A stretch of DNA of 34,991 nucleotides from Saprospiraceae bacterium. Lineage in GTDB: Bacteria > Bacteroidota > Bacteroidia > Chitinophagales > Saprospiraceae. The notes under the pieces were generated by a model. The model worked only from the letters and a program-made list of their open reading frames with translations, ran no database searches and was not told the DNA's origin. The translations under genes were made by a program, and so were the position numbers. Where the stretch lies: positions 1 to 34,991 of the forward strand of contig JADLDL010000245.1 of NCBI GenBank assembly GCA_020846655.1, written 5' to 3'. This document shows, piece after piece, positions 23,561 to 32,565 of the stretch. Each line of letters starts with the position of its first letter. The first letter of the stretch is position 1.

Positions 23561-26500
23561 CTACAGTTTGCTTATTTTCAGCGTTGCGCCGGTGCCGCCT
23601 GCCTGCACGCGCAGGGCATAGGTGCCGGAAGGCAGGCCTTGCAGGTTCAGGTCGAGTTGGTTGTTGCCGGCCGGCAGTTCCCAGTCGCGGCTCAGCAGGG
23701 TCTTGCCCAACAGGTCGCTCAACACGAGCCGGACGGGGCCCGATTGCGGTGCCGCAAAGGAGATCTGAACGGTTTCGGTGGCCGGGTTGGGTGCAGCCCT
23801 TAGTTGCAAGCGTTCGGCGGCGGGCTCATCCGCATCCACCAGCAGGCTGCGTACGCCATTGGCCAGCCAGGCACCCCAGTTGCGGCTCGGGATAAATTGC
23901 GAAACCGCACCCTGTCCGGTAATTTTATTGGCGGCGAGTCCGCGTTTATACACGTTGGTGACGCTGCCGGACACGCGGTCAAAAATCAGGGTATTGTCTT
24001 GTTTATTGAAACTGGGCCAGCCGAGCACGCCGTTGTCCTTCACAATAAAATCGGCATCCCCGGTCTCTGTATTGGCGCCGAGAATATCGCGGGTGTTGTT
24101 CAGGTCGTCGATGACGTCCAACGCAATGACGTAGGGCGATTTTTTAGCAAACGAAGGGTCGGCAACGCCGGTTTTTTCTGGCAGGCCGCTGAAAAGTTTG
24201 CTGATGAACGCGTTGGCGCCATCCACAATTTGTCCGTTTTCCAAAAATCGCAGGAAACCAATATCCCAGTAACTCAGGTCTTCGCCGTTGTCGTTGCTCA
24301 GGTCGTTGTAGGCATCATACATGATGTACTCGCCCGTGTAGTCAAAATCCAGTACGTCGGCATACTGCACCTCGCCGGTGATCTGGCCGGTAGAATACGT
24401 AGGGTTGTACAAAAAGAACGTGTGTTTGGTCAGGAAAACATCGTTCAGGTCATACACATGAATCCGGTTCTGTTGCACGCTGGTCAGTGCTGCCAGGTAC
24501 CGGCCATCTTTGGAAATCGCTACGCTGCGCCATTCGGCAAAATCGCTAAGAATGGTGGCCTGGCTCACAATCGCACTGCCGTCGTACAAGATATCAATAC
24601 CTACGATGTGCCCTTCTGTATTGACAAACGCCACCTTTGTACCGTCGTCGCTCACGCTCGGGCGGCTGGCCACGCCTTCTGTATACAGGGTTTTGAGCAC
24701 CTGCCCGTTGCTGTTGGTAATATCCAACTTGCTCAGGTCTTCCGTAACGCACACGATATACTCCGTGCCGGGATTGACGCTGAGTTCGCCCAGGTAATTG
24801 CCACCCTGGCTGCCCACAATACCTACGGTGGTAAACGCATCGGCTGCCGCATTGGCTACCGTGCCGCCATACAGATCATTGGCCGCCTGGATAACCGCCA
24901 GGCGGCAGTCGATAAACTGACTGGATTTTACCAGGTAATCGCGCAGCGCCTTGTAATACACTTTTTCGGCTTTGGCGATGCCGACCGCTGCATTGGAGGC
25001 AAACAAGTAAAACGCCCGGTTGGGAATGCCGCTGTTGATGTGTACGCCGCCATTGTCCTGGTTGCCGGTGTATTTTTCAGAGACGTGGTTGGGTTGGGCC
25101 GGGTCGCTTTTGTGGGGGTCCTGCATGTCGCGCAGGCAGTTGTTGGTGGTAGCGCCGGGTTTCACCACGTCTTCGCCGATTTTCCAGTCGGCCGGGTCAA
25201 TAAACACCGCAAACACGTCGGCAAAGGATTCGTTGAGGGCGCCACTTTCGTCCTGGTACTCCAGGTTGGCGGTTTTTTCGATCACGCCGTGCGTCATTTC
25301 GTGGCCACCGACATCGATACCCCGGGCCAGTTCATAAAACGTGGAACCGCCGTTGCCATACCACATCGCTGCGCCGTTCCAGTAGGCGTTTTCCATCGAG
25401 GTGCCGTTGCTTTCGGAGACGTTGAAAAACGAAATGATATTGCCACCGACACCGTCAATGGAGTTGCGCGTGTGTTTGCTCAGGAAATAATCGTAGCTCT
25501 GCACAGCGTTCCAATGGGTGCTGACCGCATTTTTGTTATTGAATGTAGTAGTAGCAGAGGTAACGAAGTCGTAATCAAAGGTGCTTTGGATCTCCGGCGA
25601 GGTGTTTAGGGCATTCAGGGTTACAACAACACCTACCGGATCGCTCGGCATTTGCGAGGCGCCGCTGTTGAACATTTGTTTGCTGGCGTCTTCCATCACC
25701 ACTGTGGAGCCTACCAACCAGGCGCCAAAAGAGCGGTTCTGGTTCAGCAAATCCAGGCCGGAAGCCGGTACCGGGCCATCCAGCAATGCCGGGGCCAGAA
25801 CAGGCGCCGGGGCATCCGTGTGTTCGCCCGGGAGTTCGTGCGGCATGTCGTGCCGGGCCTTGCCGCTCAGCGGCAAAATTTCGCAGGTATGGTCGTAGTG
25901 GTGAATGATCGCACCCGATTGGGCATCCACGAAATAGACTTCGCGGCGCAGCAGGTTCGGGTAGATGATCACCTGCCAGGCCAGGCGCTCGGCGCTGAGC
26001 TGGCGATTGGCGTGGTACACGACCAGTTCGGTGGTCGATTCGGCGCCGCCCACGAGCAGGCGCTCCTCGGCGCTCCAGTTCGTTTTGACGCGATCGGCGC
26101 CAATGGCTTGCACCGCAGCCTGAATAGCCGCAGCGGCATCCATCGCTGGCACAGTAGTAGCCAGTTGGGGCGTGGGGTAGTACCGGCCGTTGAGCAGGCT
26201 AAAGGCGCCGTTTTTTGTGTGGGCGATGAGTTCGCCGCCATACACCGGCACCCCCTGAAACTGTTGTTCCAGGTGGACGTGTTGTTCGCCTTGCTCGTCG
26301 GTGTCCACGCGTTTTACCATAAATTCTGCGGCTGGCGCAGTCAGGCCGTCGGGCTCCAGGCTGGCCAGGTAGTCAAGGGCGCGCGCACCGACGGGCCGGT
26401 TGGCATCGGCGCTGAGGGAGGCGGCTGTTTTGCCTTGGAAAAAAATGGGCAGCCCCTGCTCGCCGTTGACGGTTTCATAGCCGCCGTCCGGGTTGGCGCT

Positions 26501-26716
26501 GCGGGTCAGGGGGTTAAGGGGTTTGAACGTAGCGCCAGACAAACCGAATGGGTTGCGCGTTTGCGGAACGGCCGATTGGCCAGGCCAGCCACGGAGTGTG
26601 AGGCGTTCGGGAGCAGGCGAAGGGCCGGGGGCGGGAGGATGGGTTTTGGCACTTTGTGCCGTAGCCAGGTTGAGGCTGCACACAGCGCATACCATCCAGA
26701 AGAGGATTCTTTTCAT
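23561..26716 (-). CDS. Secreted M4 (thermolysin-like) metalloprotease with T9SS sorting domain
   Basis: A 1051-aa extracellular zinc protease. A signal peptide (1-20, ending ATAQ) is followed by a propeptide with FTP/PepSY character (WQVIIYPNLLRREVYFVDAQSG). The M4 catalytic domain carries HEMTH at residues 472-476 and the third ligand in GALNESFADVF. PNHVSEKYTGNQDNGGVHINSGIPNRAFYLFA holds the M4 active-site His block (split here: NQDNGGVHINSG). After the protease come repeated blades like a TolB/WD40 propeller (DGTKVAFVNTEG, DGRYLAALTS, NTLIFDRVSG), then a T9SS type A domain (AAPNPATETVQISF ... GTYALRVQAGG). I chose the ATG at 26716 because it starts the signal peptide; upstream ATGs are open but unsupported. 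Confidence 0.93.
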   Translation of the reverse strand: MKRILFWMVCAVCSLNLATAQSAKTHPPAPGPSPAPERLTLRGWPGQSAVPQTRNPFGLSGATFKPLNPLTRSANPDGGYETVNGEQGLPIFFQGKTAASLSADANRPVGARALDYLASLEPDGLTAPAAEFMVKRVDTDEQGEQHVHLEQQFQGVPVYGGELIAHTKNGAFSLLNGRYYPTPQLATTVPAMDAAAAIQAAVQAIGADRVKTNWSAEERLLVGGAESTTELVVYHANRQLSAERLAWQVIIYPNLLRREVYFVDAQSGAIIHHYDHTCEILPLSGKARHDMPHELPGEHTDAPAPVLAPALLDGPVPASGLDLLNQNRSFGAWLVGSTVVMEDASKQMFNSGASQMPSDPVGVVVTLNALNTSPEIQSTFDYDFVTSATTTFNNKNAVSTHWNAVQSYDYFLSKHTRNSIDGVGGNIISFFNVSESNGTSMENAYWNGAAMWYGNGGSTFYELARGIDVGGHEMTHGVIEKTANLEYQDESGALNESFADVFAVFIDPADWKIGEDVVKPGATTNNCLRDMQDPHKSDPAQPNHVSEKYTGNQDNGGVHINSGIPNRAFYLFASNAAVGIAKAEKVYYKALRDYLVKSSQFIDCRLAVIQAANDLYGGTVANAAADAFTTVGIVGSQGGNYLGELSVNPGTEYIVCVTEDLSKLDITNSNGQVLKTLYTEGVASRPSVSDDGTKVAFVNTEGHIVGIDILYDGSAIVSQATILSDFAEWRSVAISKDGRYLAALTSVQQNRIHVYDLNDVFLTKHTFFLYNPTYSTGQITGEVQYADVLDFDYTGEYIMYDAYNDLSNDNGEDLSYWDIGFLRFLENGQIVDGANAFISKLFSGLPEKTGVADPSFAKKSPYVIALDVIDDLNNTRDILGANTETGDADFIVKDNGVLGWPSFNKQDNTLIFDRVSGSVTNVYKRGLAANKITGQGAVSQFIPSRNWGAWLANGVRSLLVDADEPAAERLQLRAAPNPATETVQISFAAPQSGPVRLVLSDLLGKTLLSRDWELPAGNNQLDLNLQGLPSGTYALRVQAGGTGATLKISKL

Positions 26717-26953
26717 ACGTAATCGTTTTTGGATAACGGAATGAAGCAAAAAGTGAATTGAGTGAAACGACATATGGTCCATTGGGAGCGTATTAGTAGC
26801 CTTGTCAACAGGGAAAGGAATTGCCTTGGAAGTCGGTAAAGGTCGGATTTTTTCTTTTTTTCATATCAGACAAATTCTCGATACGCCGGAATAAGCATCC
26901 TGCGGCTGCATGGGGACAATGGGCATTGTATGGCTACGCCCTCCCCCAAACAA

Positions 26954-26995
26954 GCGCTGCCACACTTTTTCCCAAGGGGAAAGGTGTGGCAGCGC
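26954..26995. repeat. Hairpin-forming palindrome between the M4 protease and DUF4349 genes
   Basis: GCGCTGCCACAC (26954-26965) pairs with GTGTGGCAGCGC (26984-26995), with partial pairing inside. On the minus strand no T-run follows, so it is not a standard terminator; it may be a dispersed REP-like unit. In the rest of the 322-bp gap 26717-27038 I see no gene and no clear promoter. Confidence 0.75.
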
Positions 26996-27038
26996 AAAAA
27001 AGAACAAGCAAACTTGGCGCCATGCAATGGGTAAAACC

Positions 27039-28073
27039 TTACCCCAATTGTGGCCACCATTTCTTTTTGTAGGTCCATACGCCGCCCGCCAACAAGATCC
27101 ACAGGGGCCAAAAACGCAGCACCAGGAGCAGCAAGCCAAGTGCCATGTCCCAGCCGCCCAGCAACGCCTCGCCCAAACGGGCGCCCATACCCGGCCGCCA
27201 GGCGACCTCAGGCTTCCGGTTGGGGAGCATTTCTTTCCGGACGAGGGGCTGCTGCCGCAGGTCGACCTGCACAGTGCTGAGGGCCACCGCGTCTTCGAGT
27301 TTCAATTGTTCCAACTTGGCGGCATCGGCAGCAGCACGGCTGACCAAGGCCTTATCCTGTGCCGCGGTGATATCGCCCAGTTTGGCCTTGGTTTGGCCGA
27401 TGGCATCTTCCACCTGCTGTTGGTGGAGGCGGGTGCGCAAGTCGATCAGTTGTTGTTCGAGGTGTTCCAGGCTGACATCCCGGGCGTGCACGCGGCGGTA
27501 CTCCAACAGGTCCACATAACGGCCTATGGACCGGAGTGTGGTGTCCAATTGTGCCGCCGGCACCCGAAAGGTAAGCGAATTGGCCACGATCAGCACGGTG
27601 GTTTGCAATACCGAATCCGGACTGACCTGCGTCGTGTACTGCTCGCTCACGGAGTTTTCCAGCTTGTTTTCCAACACAAAACCGCCGTTTTGCCGCACAA
27701 TATCCTCGATGGCCAGGGTGGTGCGGGCCACATCCGGTGTCCGGAACTTGACTTCCGAGGTTCGCACGAGTTTTTTAAGCATGTCCCAGTCGCTTAAGGC
27801 GGCAGCGGCGCTACTCATTTGGCCCGGCTGAACGGGAGCCTCCTCCGGGCTCTGCGGCCCGGTTTCATCGGCTGCCACTGACACCGCATCGCGTTGAGCC
27901 CTTTCTGCCGAAGGCGCCGCACTCGTCGTGGGTTCGGGCGCGCTTTGCCGGGGCGCCTGGCGCTCGGCGGATTGGCAGGAAAAAAGAAGGGACAAGAGCA
28001 GCAAAAGGCTGAAGGGTAGCCGGTGAGAGCTGGGGGCAAGTGGATTTGGCAGGAAAAAGGATGGCTTGGTCAT
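27039..28073 (-). CDS. DUF4349 domain-containing lipoprotein
   Basis: A 344-aa protein. The signal peptide has lipobox LLFSC with the lipidated Cys at residue 33, followed by a Pro/Ala/Glu-rich linker. The DUF4349 core runs from about 100 to 330: VRTSEVKFRTPDVARTTLAIEDIVRQNGGFV, then LTFRVPAAQLDTTLRSIGRYVDLLEYRRVHARDVS, then a coiled coil (about 215-275) and a C-terminal membrane helix with a basic tail (TYKKKWWPQLG). The family is membrane-anchored and of unknown role. I chose the ATG at 28073; ATGs at 28091 and 28121 are in frame. A large octamer palindrome lies just upstream. Confidence 0.88.
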   Translation of the reverse strand: MTKPSFFLPNPLAPSSHRLPFSLLLLLSLLFSCQSAERQAPRQSAPEPTTSAAPSAERAQRDAVSVAADETGPQSPEEAPVQPGQMSSAAAALSDWDMLKKLVRTSEVKFRTPDVARTTLAIEDIVRQNGGFVLENKLENSVSEQYTTQVSPDSVLQTTVLIVANSLTFRVPAAQLDTTLRSIGRYVDLLEYRRVHARDVSLEHLEQQLIDLRTRLHQQQVEDAIGQTKAKLGDITAAQDKALVSRAAADAAKLEQLKLEDAVALSTVQVDLRQQPLVRKEMLPNRKPEVAWRPGMGARLGEALLGGWDMALGLLLLVLRFWPLWILLAGGVWTYKKKWWPQLG

Positions 28074-28131
28074 ACGGATCGTTTTTAGCATCAGGATGCG
28101 CCACACACCCAAAATACACAAAACGAGATAT

Positions 28132-28316
28132 GGTTGGAGGGTTGGATGGTTAGAAGGTTGGATGGTTAGAGGGTTGGAGAGTTAGAAGGTTGGAGGGTTG
28201 GAGAGTTGGAGAGTTATACTTATGGCTTGCGACAGCCAGTCATTCTCCAATTTTCCAACTCTCCATCCAACCTTCCAACCCTCTAACCATCCAACCTTCT
28301 AACCATCCAACCTTCA
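28132..28316. repeat. Large inverted array of GGTTRGAD octamers
   Basis: The left arm 28132-28215 (GGTTGGAG, GGTTGGAT, GGTTAGAA and related units) faces a right arm 28244-28316 (CCAACCTT, CTAACCAT) across a ~28-bp spacer. On the minus strand the right arm begins at the TGA stop of the RelA/SpoT gene, which reads TGAAGGTTGG. The left arm reaches to about 60 bp upstream of the DUF4349 start. Confidence 0.92.
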
Positions 28317-30566
28317 TTCCATGCGGCTCACGTTGGCTACAAATTTGAATTGTTTGAGGGCCAGGATGGCCTGGTTCAGTTGGTCGGTATTGGACACGAC
28401 CAGAGAGATCCGGCCTTCGAAGTATCCGCCTTCGCCGGTGATCGAGAAGGAGCGGATATTGATGCCCAGGTTTGAGATCCGGTCGGTCAGTTGCTGGATG
28501 ACGCCGGGGCCGGCGTCGATGCCGGTGACCAGTATAGTGGCAACAAAATCGGCTTTCACCGTAGCCCCCCACTCGGCTTTGAGCACGCGGTATTCGTAGT
28601 TGGCCAGCAGAATAGGGGCATTGGGGCAGGTGGTACGGTGAATTTTGACGCCTTCTTTAGCGCCGACATAGGCAAAAATCGGGTCGCCCTGCACAGGGTT
28701 GCAGCAGGTGGCAAAGGAGAACACATAGTAGTTGCCGGGCTCGCCGTTGATAAAGACGTCGGCTTTGTTGATGGCCTGTTTCAGGGGTTTGGCGCCGGTC
28801 AGCGGTTCGGCGGGCTTGGGTTCGCCGTCGCCGGACTGAGGCGCTTTTTCGCCTTCAATTTCTACCAGCCGGGAGCCATCTGCCCGGAACGATTTGAGTC
28901 CCGACAAATCTACTTGTTCCAGGGCGATGGCGCTCAGGAACTCGAGGCGGTTGGGAAAGCCGAACCATTTGGCCAGCATATCGGCATTTTCCTCGACGGG
29001 GGCTTTGAACTGGTTTTGCAGTTTGCGCTCCAGGGTTTCGCGTCCCAGGGCAGCCAGTTGGCGTTTTTCTTCCTTGAGCGCCGCGCGAATCCGGTTTTTG
29101 GCTTTGGCGGTGATGACGTGGTGCATCCAGTCTTCGCTCGGCCGTTGGTTCCGGTCGGTGATGACCTGGATCTGGTCTCCGTTTTTTAGTTTGTAATTGA
29201 TGCGCTCCACCCGGTGGTTGATTTTGACAGCCCGGCAGGTGCAGCCGACGTCGGAGTGGATGCTGAAGGCAAAATCGAGCGCGGTGGCGCCTTCCGGCAA
29301 AATTTTCATTTCCCCTTTGGGCGTAAACACGTGCACCTCTTCAGAAAACAGGTTGCTCTGGAAATCGGCCAAAAACTCCACGGCACTGCCGGAAAGTGCG
29401 TTTTCCAGTGTTTCCCGCACCTGGTTCAGCCAGTTTTCAAATACGTTGGCGTTGTTGCCCACGCCGCGCACGCCTTTGTATTTCCAGTGGGCCGCAAACC
29501 CGTGCTCGGCAATATCGTCCATCCGCGCCGAGCGGATCTGCACTTCCACGTACAGGCCCTTGGGGCCGATGACCGAGGTGTGCAGCGATTCGTAGCCGTT
29601 GGCTTTGGGGTTGGTGATCCAGTCTTTGAGCCGCTCGGGGATGGGTTTGTAAAAATCGGTCACGATGGCGTAGGCCTGCCAGCAGGTCACCTTTTCGCGC
29701 TCCAGCGGCACATCGACAATGATGCGGATAGCAAACAGGTCGTAAATATCCTCGAAGGCCACCAGTTTGGTGCGGATTTTACTCCAAATGGAATAGATGC
29801 TTTTCGGCCGGCCGATGATTTTCACCTCGATGCCCAGTTGTTCTTCAAGGGCTTTCTGGATGGGGCGTTTGAATTCTTCGATATACAATTCGCGGGCCCG
29901 GCGGGTTTGGGCGAGTTGTTCGGCGATGTCGTGGTATTCTTCCGGGTGCGTGATTTTGAGGCAAATATCCTGAAACTCGCTTTTGATCTTGTAGAGCCCG
30001 AGCCGGTGTGCCAGGGGAGCGTAAATCGTGCTGGTTTCAGCCGCGATTTTGAGTTGTTTGTGTTGCGCCATGCTCTTGATGGTGCGGAGGTTGTGCAGGC
30101 GGTCGGCCATTTTAATCAGCACAACCCGCACGTCGGTAAGCATGGTGCGGAGTACTTTGGTCAGGTTTTCGGCCTGCGGGCTTTCCGAATCGTGGAGGCT
30201 GTCCAGTTTGGTCAGGCCGTCGACGATGAGGGCAACGCGGTCGCCAAACTGGCCGTGTATTTCCCGCAGGGTAACATCGGTATCTTCGACAACATCGTGG
30301 AGCAGGGCACAGACAACGGCGGTGGGGCCCAGGCCGATTTCTTCCACACAGATGCGCGCCACTTCGATGGGGTGCAGGATGTAAGGCTCGCCCGATTTGC
30401 GCCGTTGCTGCTGGTGCGCTTTGGCGGCCAGTTCGAACGCTGCCCGGATGTTGTGTTTGTCTTCCGCATTGAGCGGACCGGGCAAGGATTTCAGCAAATT
30501 TCGATAGGCCCGCTGGATGATCGCGGTATCGTCGTCGTTTCCTTCCGGAATGTTAGCCTGCAACAT
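28314..30566 (-). CDS. RelA/SpoT-type (p)ppGpp synthetase/hydrolase
   Basis: A 750-aa stringent-response enzyme. The order is HD hydrolase (ALLHDVVEDTDVT near residue 90, with HPIEVARI before it), synthetase (about 235-345: GRPKSIYSIWSKIRTK, YDLFAIRI, NGYESLHTSVIG, EVQIRS), TGS (about 400-460: VFTPKGEMKILPEGATALDFAFSIH), then a zinc-finger/helical part with FATCCNPVQGD, and a C-terminal ACT domain. The HD residues are intact, so hydrolysis is likely as well as synthesis. I chose the ATG at 30566, which has a strong ribosome site (GGAGGGAA, rare in this window) and a consensus promoter upstream; the frame is open to 30701. It is divergent from tRNA-Leu. It ends directly on an octamer array. 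Confidence 0.95.
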   Translation of the reverse strand: MLQANIPEGNDDDTAIIQRAYRNLLKSLPGPLNAEDKHNIRAAFELAAKAHQQQRRKSGEPYILHPIEVARICVEEIGLGPTAVVCALLHDVVEDTDVTLREIHGQFGDRVALIVDGLTKLDSLHDSESPQAENLTKVLRTMLTDVRVVLIKMADRLHNLRTIKSMAQHKQLKIAAETSTIYAPLAHRLGLYKIKSEFQDICLKITHPEEYHDIAEQLAQTRRARELYIEEFKRPIQKALEEQLGIEVKIIGRPKSIYSIWSKIRTKLVAFEDIYDLFAIRIIVDVPLEREKVTCWQAYAIVTDFYKPIPERLKDWITNPKANGYESLHTSVIGPKGLYVEVQIRSARMDDIAEHGFAAHWKYKGVRGVGNNANVFENWLNQVRETLENALSGSAVEFLADFQSNLFSEEVHVFTPKGEMKILPEGATALDFAFSIHSDVGCTCRAVKINHRVERINYKLKNGDQIQVITDRNQRPSEDWMHHVITAKAKNRIRAALKEEKRQLAALGRETLERKLQNQFKAPVEENADMLAKWFGFPNRLEFLSAIALEQVDLSGLKSFRADGSRLVEIEGEKAPQSGDGEPKPAEPLTGAKPLKQAINKADVFINGEPGNYYVFSFATCCNPVQGDPIFAYVGAKEGVKIHRTTCPNAPILLANYEYRVLKAEWGATVKADFVATILVTGIDAGPGVIQQLTDRISNLGINIRSFSITGEGGYFEGRISLVVSNTDQLNQAILALKQFKFVANVSRME

Positions 30567-30596
30567 AGTTCCCTCCTGCTTATGTTTTGATCTTAA

Positions 30597-30626
30597 CAAA
30601 ATTACCGCAAAGTTTCGGACAGCAAA
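30597..30626 (-). promoter_or_regulatory. Bacteroidota promoter for the RelA/SpoT gene
   Basis: The minus strand has TTTG (30626-30623), 18 bases, then TAATTTTG (30604-30597): exact matches to the -33 and -7 boxes. Predicted transcription starts near 30590, with a short leader that carries the GGAGGGAA ribosome site. Confidence 0.75.
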
Positions 30627-30690
30627 GGTCATTTGAGGCTTGTTAACGGATTTTTCTTTTGTGGCGGCCTTTTTATTCAGCAAAAGAGCG

Positions 30691-30698
30691 TACTTTTG
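30691..30698 (+). promoter_or_regulatory. -7 box for tRNA-Leu and possibly trigger factor
   Basis: TACTTTTG matches TAnnTTTG exactly, 39 bp before the tRNA. The -33 region is a T-run rather than a clean TTTG. Confidence 0.55.
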
Positions 30699-30736
30699 CA
30701 CTCCTTTTTTCCAGGGCTTTGCCCTGACAATACCCT

Positions 30737-30818
30737 GCGGGCGTGGCGAAATTGGTAGACGTACCAGACTTAGGATCTGGCGCCGCGAGGCATGGGGGTT
30801 CGAGTCCCTCCGCCCGCA
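30737..30818 (+). tRNA. tRNA-Leu (anticodon UAG)
   Basis: An 82-nt class II tRNA. The acceptor stem is GCGGGCG with CGCCCGC, the D-loop is AAATTGGTAGA, the anticodon arm is CCAGA-CTTAGGA-TCTGG (anticodon TAG), there is a long variable arm, and the T-loop is TTCGAGT. The discriminator is A and the CCA end is not encoded. It lies 113 bp upstream of the trigger factor ATG, so tRNA processing may free the downstream mRNA. Confidence 0.95.
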
Positions 30819-30931
30819 CCCTGTTTTTAGAGCACGAGGACATGAAAGCCAGAGTCAAATCTCCGCTGTTCATGTACTCACCGGTATCTGTGCCGCTCAT
30901 CTCGCCGTCCAATTTATATTCGACTAATATC

Positions 30932-32347
30932 ATGCCTACTGTACAACGCAAAGACCTCGATAACACCTCTGCTATTATTTCCGTAACCCTTACCCGGGAC
31001 GACCTCAAACCGAAACTGGACGCCGAACTGAAGCGTTTCCGCACCCGCGCGGCCATCAAAGGTTTCCGGCAGGGTCAGGCGCCGATGCCCTATATCCGTC
31101 GTATGTACGGCCCCAGCATTTTTGGCGATACACTCAACGATATGTTGTCGCAAGAACTGTACAACTATCTCCGCGAGAGCAAACTCGACGTACTGGGCCA
31201 GCCCTTGCCCATCGAAAACCAAACCCAATATTCGTTCAAGATCGACAACCCCGAAGACGAATACAAAGTTGAATATGAAATTGGCTTCGTGCCTGCCTTT
31301 GACATCCAAGGACTTGACAAAAATCAATCCTTTGAACGTCTGACCGTTTCCAACCTCGAGCAATTGGCTGCCGACGATCTGGAATACGCCCGCAAACGTA
31401 TGGGCAAACGCAGCAATGTCACGGAAGATATCCAGGATAACGATATGCTCAAAATTGCCGTCCGCGAATTGGACGGCGACCAACCCAAAGTCGGTGGCTG
31501 GGAAACCACCATCTCGGTACTCGTCAACACGGTTGCCGATGAAGCCCTGAAATCGGAGTTGCTGAGCAAAAAACACGGCGACAGCATCCGCTTGAACGCC
31601 CGCAGCCTCGAAGCCCCGAAAGAAGAACCCACGTACCGCAAGTATATCCTTAACCTGCCGGAAGACGATGACCGGGAAGTAGGCGACTGGTTTGATGGCG
31701 TGATCGAAGAAGTGGCGCGCGTAGGCGTGGCCGAACTCGATGAAGAGTTTTTCACCAACTACTTTGGCGGCCGGATCAATACCCGCGAAGAAGCCATTGA
31801 AGAGTTGAAAAAGGGAATTTTGAGTTTTTACGACGTGCGGTCCAATGCCCTTTTGATGCGCGAGTTTCAGACCCGTTTGATGGAACTCAACCGCTTTGAC
31901 TTGCCCAACACCTTCCTGAAACGCTGGCTGGGCGTCAACAACGACAAACTTACGCCCGATCAAATCGACGCAGAATTTCCCGCATTTGCCGACAATCTAC
32001 GCTGGTCCCTGCTGCGCGACCGGCTGAAGGAGCGTTTTGCTATTGAGGTGACCGACGAAGAACTGCGGGAAGAATACGGCCGAAAAGTGCGCAATTATTT
32101 TCAGGCCGAATTGCCCGCTCATATCATCGACAGCAGCATCGACCGCCTGATGCAGGATGAAAAAGAAGTGGAAAACACTCGCCGTGACCTGGAAACAGAC
32201 AAGGTTTTTGAAGCCATCCGGAGCCTGATTACCGTGACCGATAAAGCCGTGCCGTCTGAAGAGTTTCACCAGATTCTGGACGCTGTGACCAAGAAGTCGG
32301 AAACCGAACAATCTGCTGATGCTTCCCTTCGGGAAAGTGTTGAATAA
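30932..32347 (+). CDS. tig: Trigger factor (ribosome-associated chaperone)
   Basis: A 471-aa chaperone that binds nascent chains at the ribosome exit. The ribosome-binding signature GFRQGQAP is near residue 45, in the N-terminal domain that also has AIISVTLTRDD and DTLNDMLSQELYNYL. The middle part lacks an obvious FKBP-type catalytic motif, as is usual in Bacteroidota members. The C-terminal helical arms are highly charged. The frame is open back through the tRNA to 30743, but the ATG at 30932 begins the conserved N-terminus. It heads a folding and proteolysis block with clpP and clpX, the classical tig-clpP-clpX order. Confidence 0.9.
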   Translation: MPTVQRKDLDNTSAIISVTLTRDDLKPKLDAELKRFRTRAAIKGFRQGQAPMPYIRRMYGPSIFGDTLNDMLSQELYNYLRESKLDVLGQPLPIENQTQYSFKIDNPEDEYKVEYEIGFVPAFDIQGLDKNQSFERLTVSNLEQLAADDLEYARKRMGKRSNVTEDIQDNDMLKIAVRELDGDQPKVGGWETTISVLVNTVADEALKSELLSKKHGDSIRLNARSLEAPKEEPTYRKYILNLPEDDDREVGDWFDGVIEEVARVGVAELDEEFFTNYFGGRINTREEAIEELKKGILSFYDVRSNALLMREFQTRLMELNRFDLPNTFLKRWLGVNNDKLTPDQIDAEFPAFADNLRWSLLRDRLKERFAIEVTDEELREEYGRKVRNYFQAELPAHIIDSSIDRLMQDEKEVENTRRDLETDKVFEAIRSLITVTDKAVPSEEFHQILDAVTKKSETEQSADASLRESVE

Positions 32348-32536
32348 GGCCTGTTGGGGTATTGCAGCGCGCGTTTTGCTTTTTTGGGCCAGGATTCCTG
32401 TCTTTTGTTCAAGGCCTGACGAGGTAAGCACTGCTTTTCATATGGAAATACAAGCCGTTGATCGGCCAGAATCGTCTATACATCCAGCAGTACAGTTCCA
32501 TTTTGTTGGGTTTTAACCTTAGGCTGAAAACGTTGT

Positions 32537-32544
32537 TATACTTG
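32537..32544 (+). promoter_or_regulatory. Possible -7 box for clpP
   Basis: TATACTTG is one base from TAnnTTTG and lies 22 bp before the clpP ATG. The -33 box is not clear. It would let clpP be made without trigger factor. Otherwise I see nothing in the 218-bp gap 32348-32565. Confidence 0.35.
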
Positions 32545-32565
32545 CCTCAAAAAAAAGGCTTTCTT

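Noticed and set aside
26600-26650. A further GC-rich palindrome copy in the M4 protease (PPAPGPSPAPE)
   Set aside because: GGGCCGGGGGCGGG resembles half of the ileS repeat, but there is no second arm; a Pro-rich linker is a simpler explanation.
26780-26815. Sigma-70-like TTGACA upstream of the M4 protease
   Set aside because: Bacteroidota primary promoters use TTTG and TAnnTTTG; no matching -7 box is at the right distance.
29214-30590. Long open frame on the plus strand opposite the RelA/SpoT gene
   Set aside because: Shadow frame; the opposite strand carries all the stringent-response domains.
30743-30931. Trigger factor starting at 30743
   Set aside because: That extension translates the tRNA-Leu gene; the conserved N-terminus begins at 30932.
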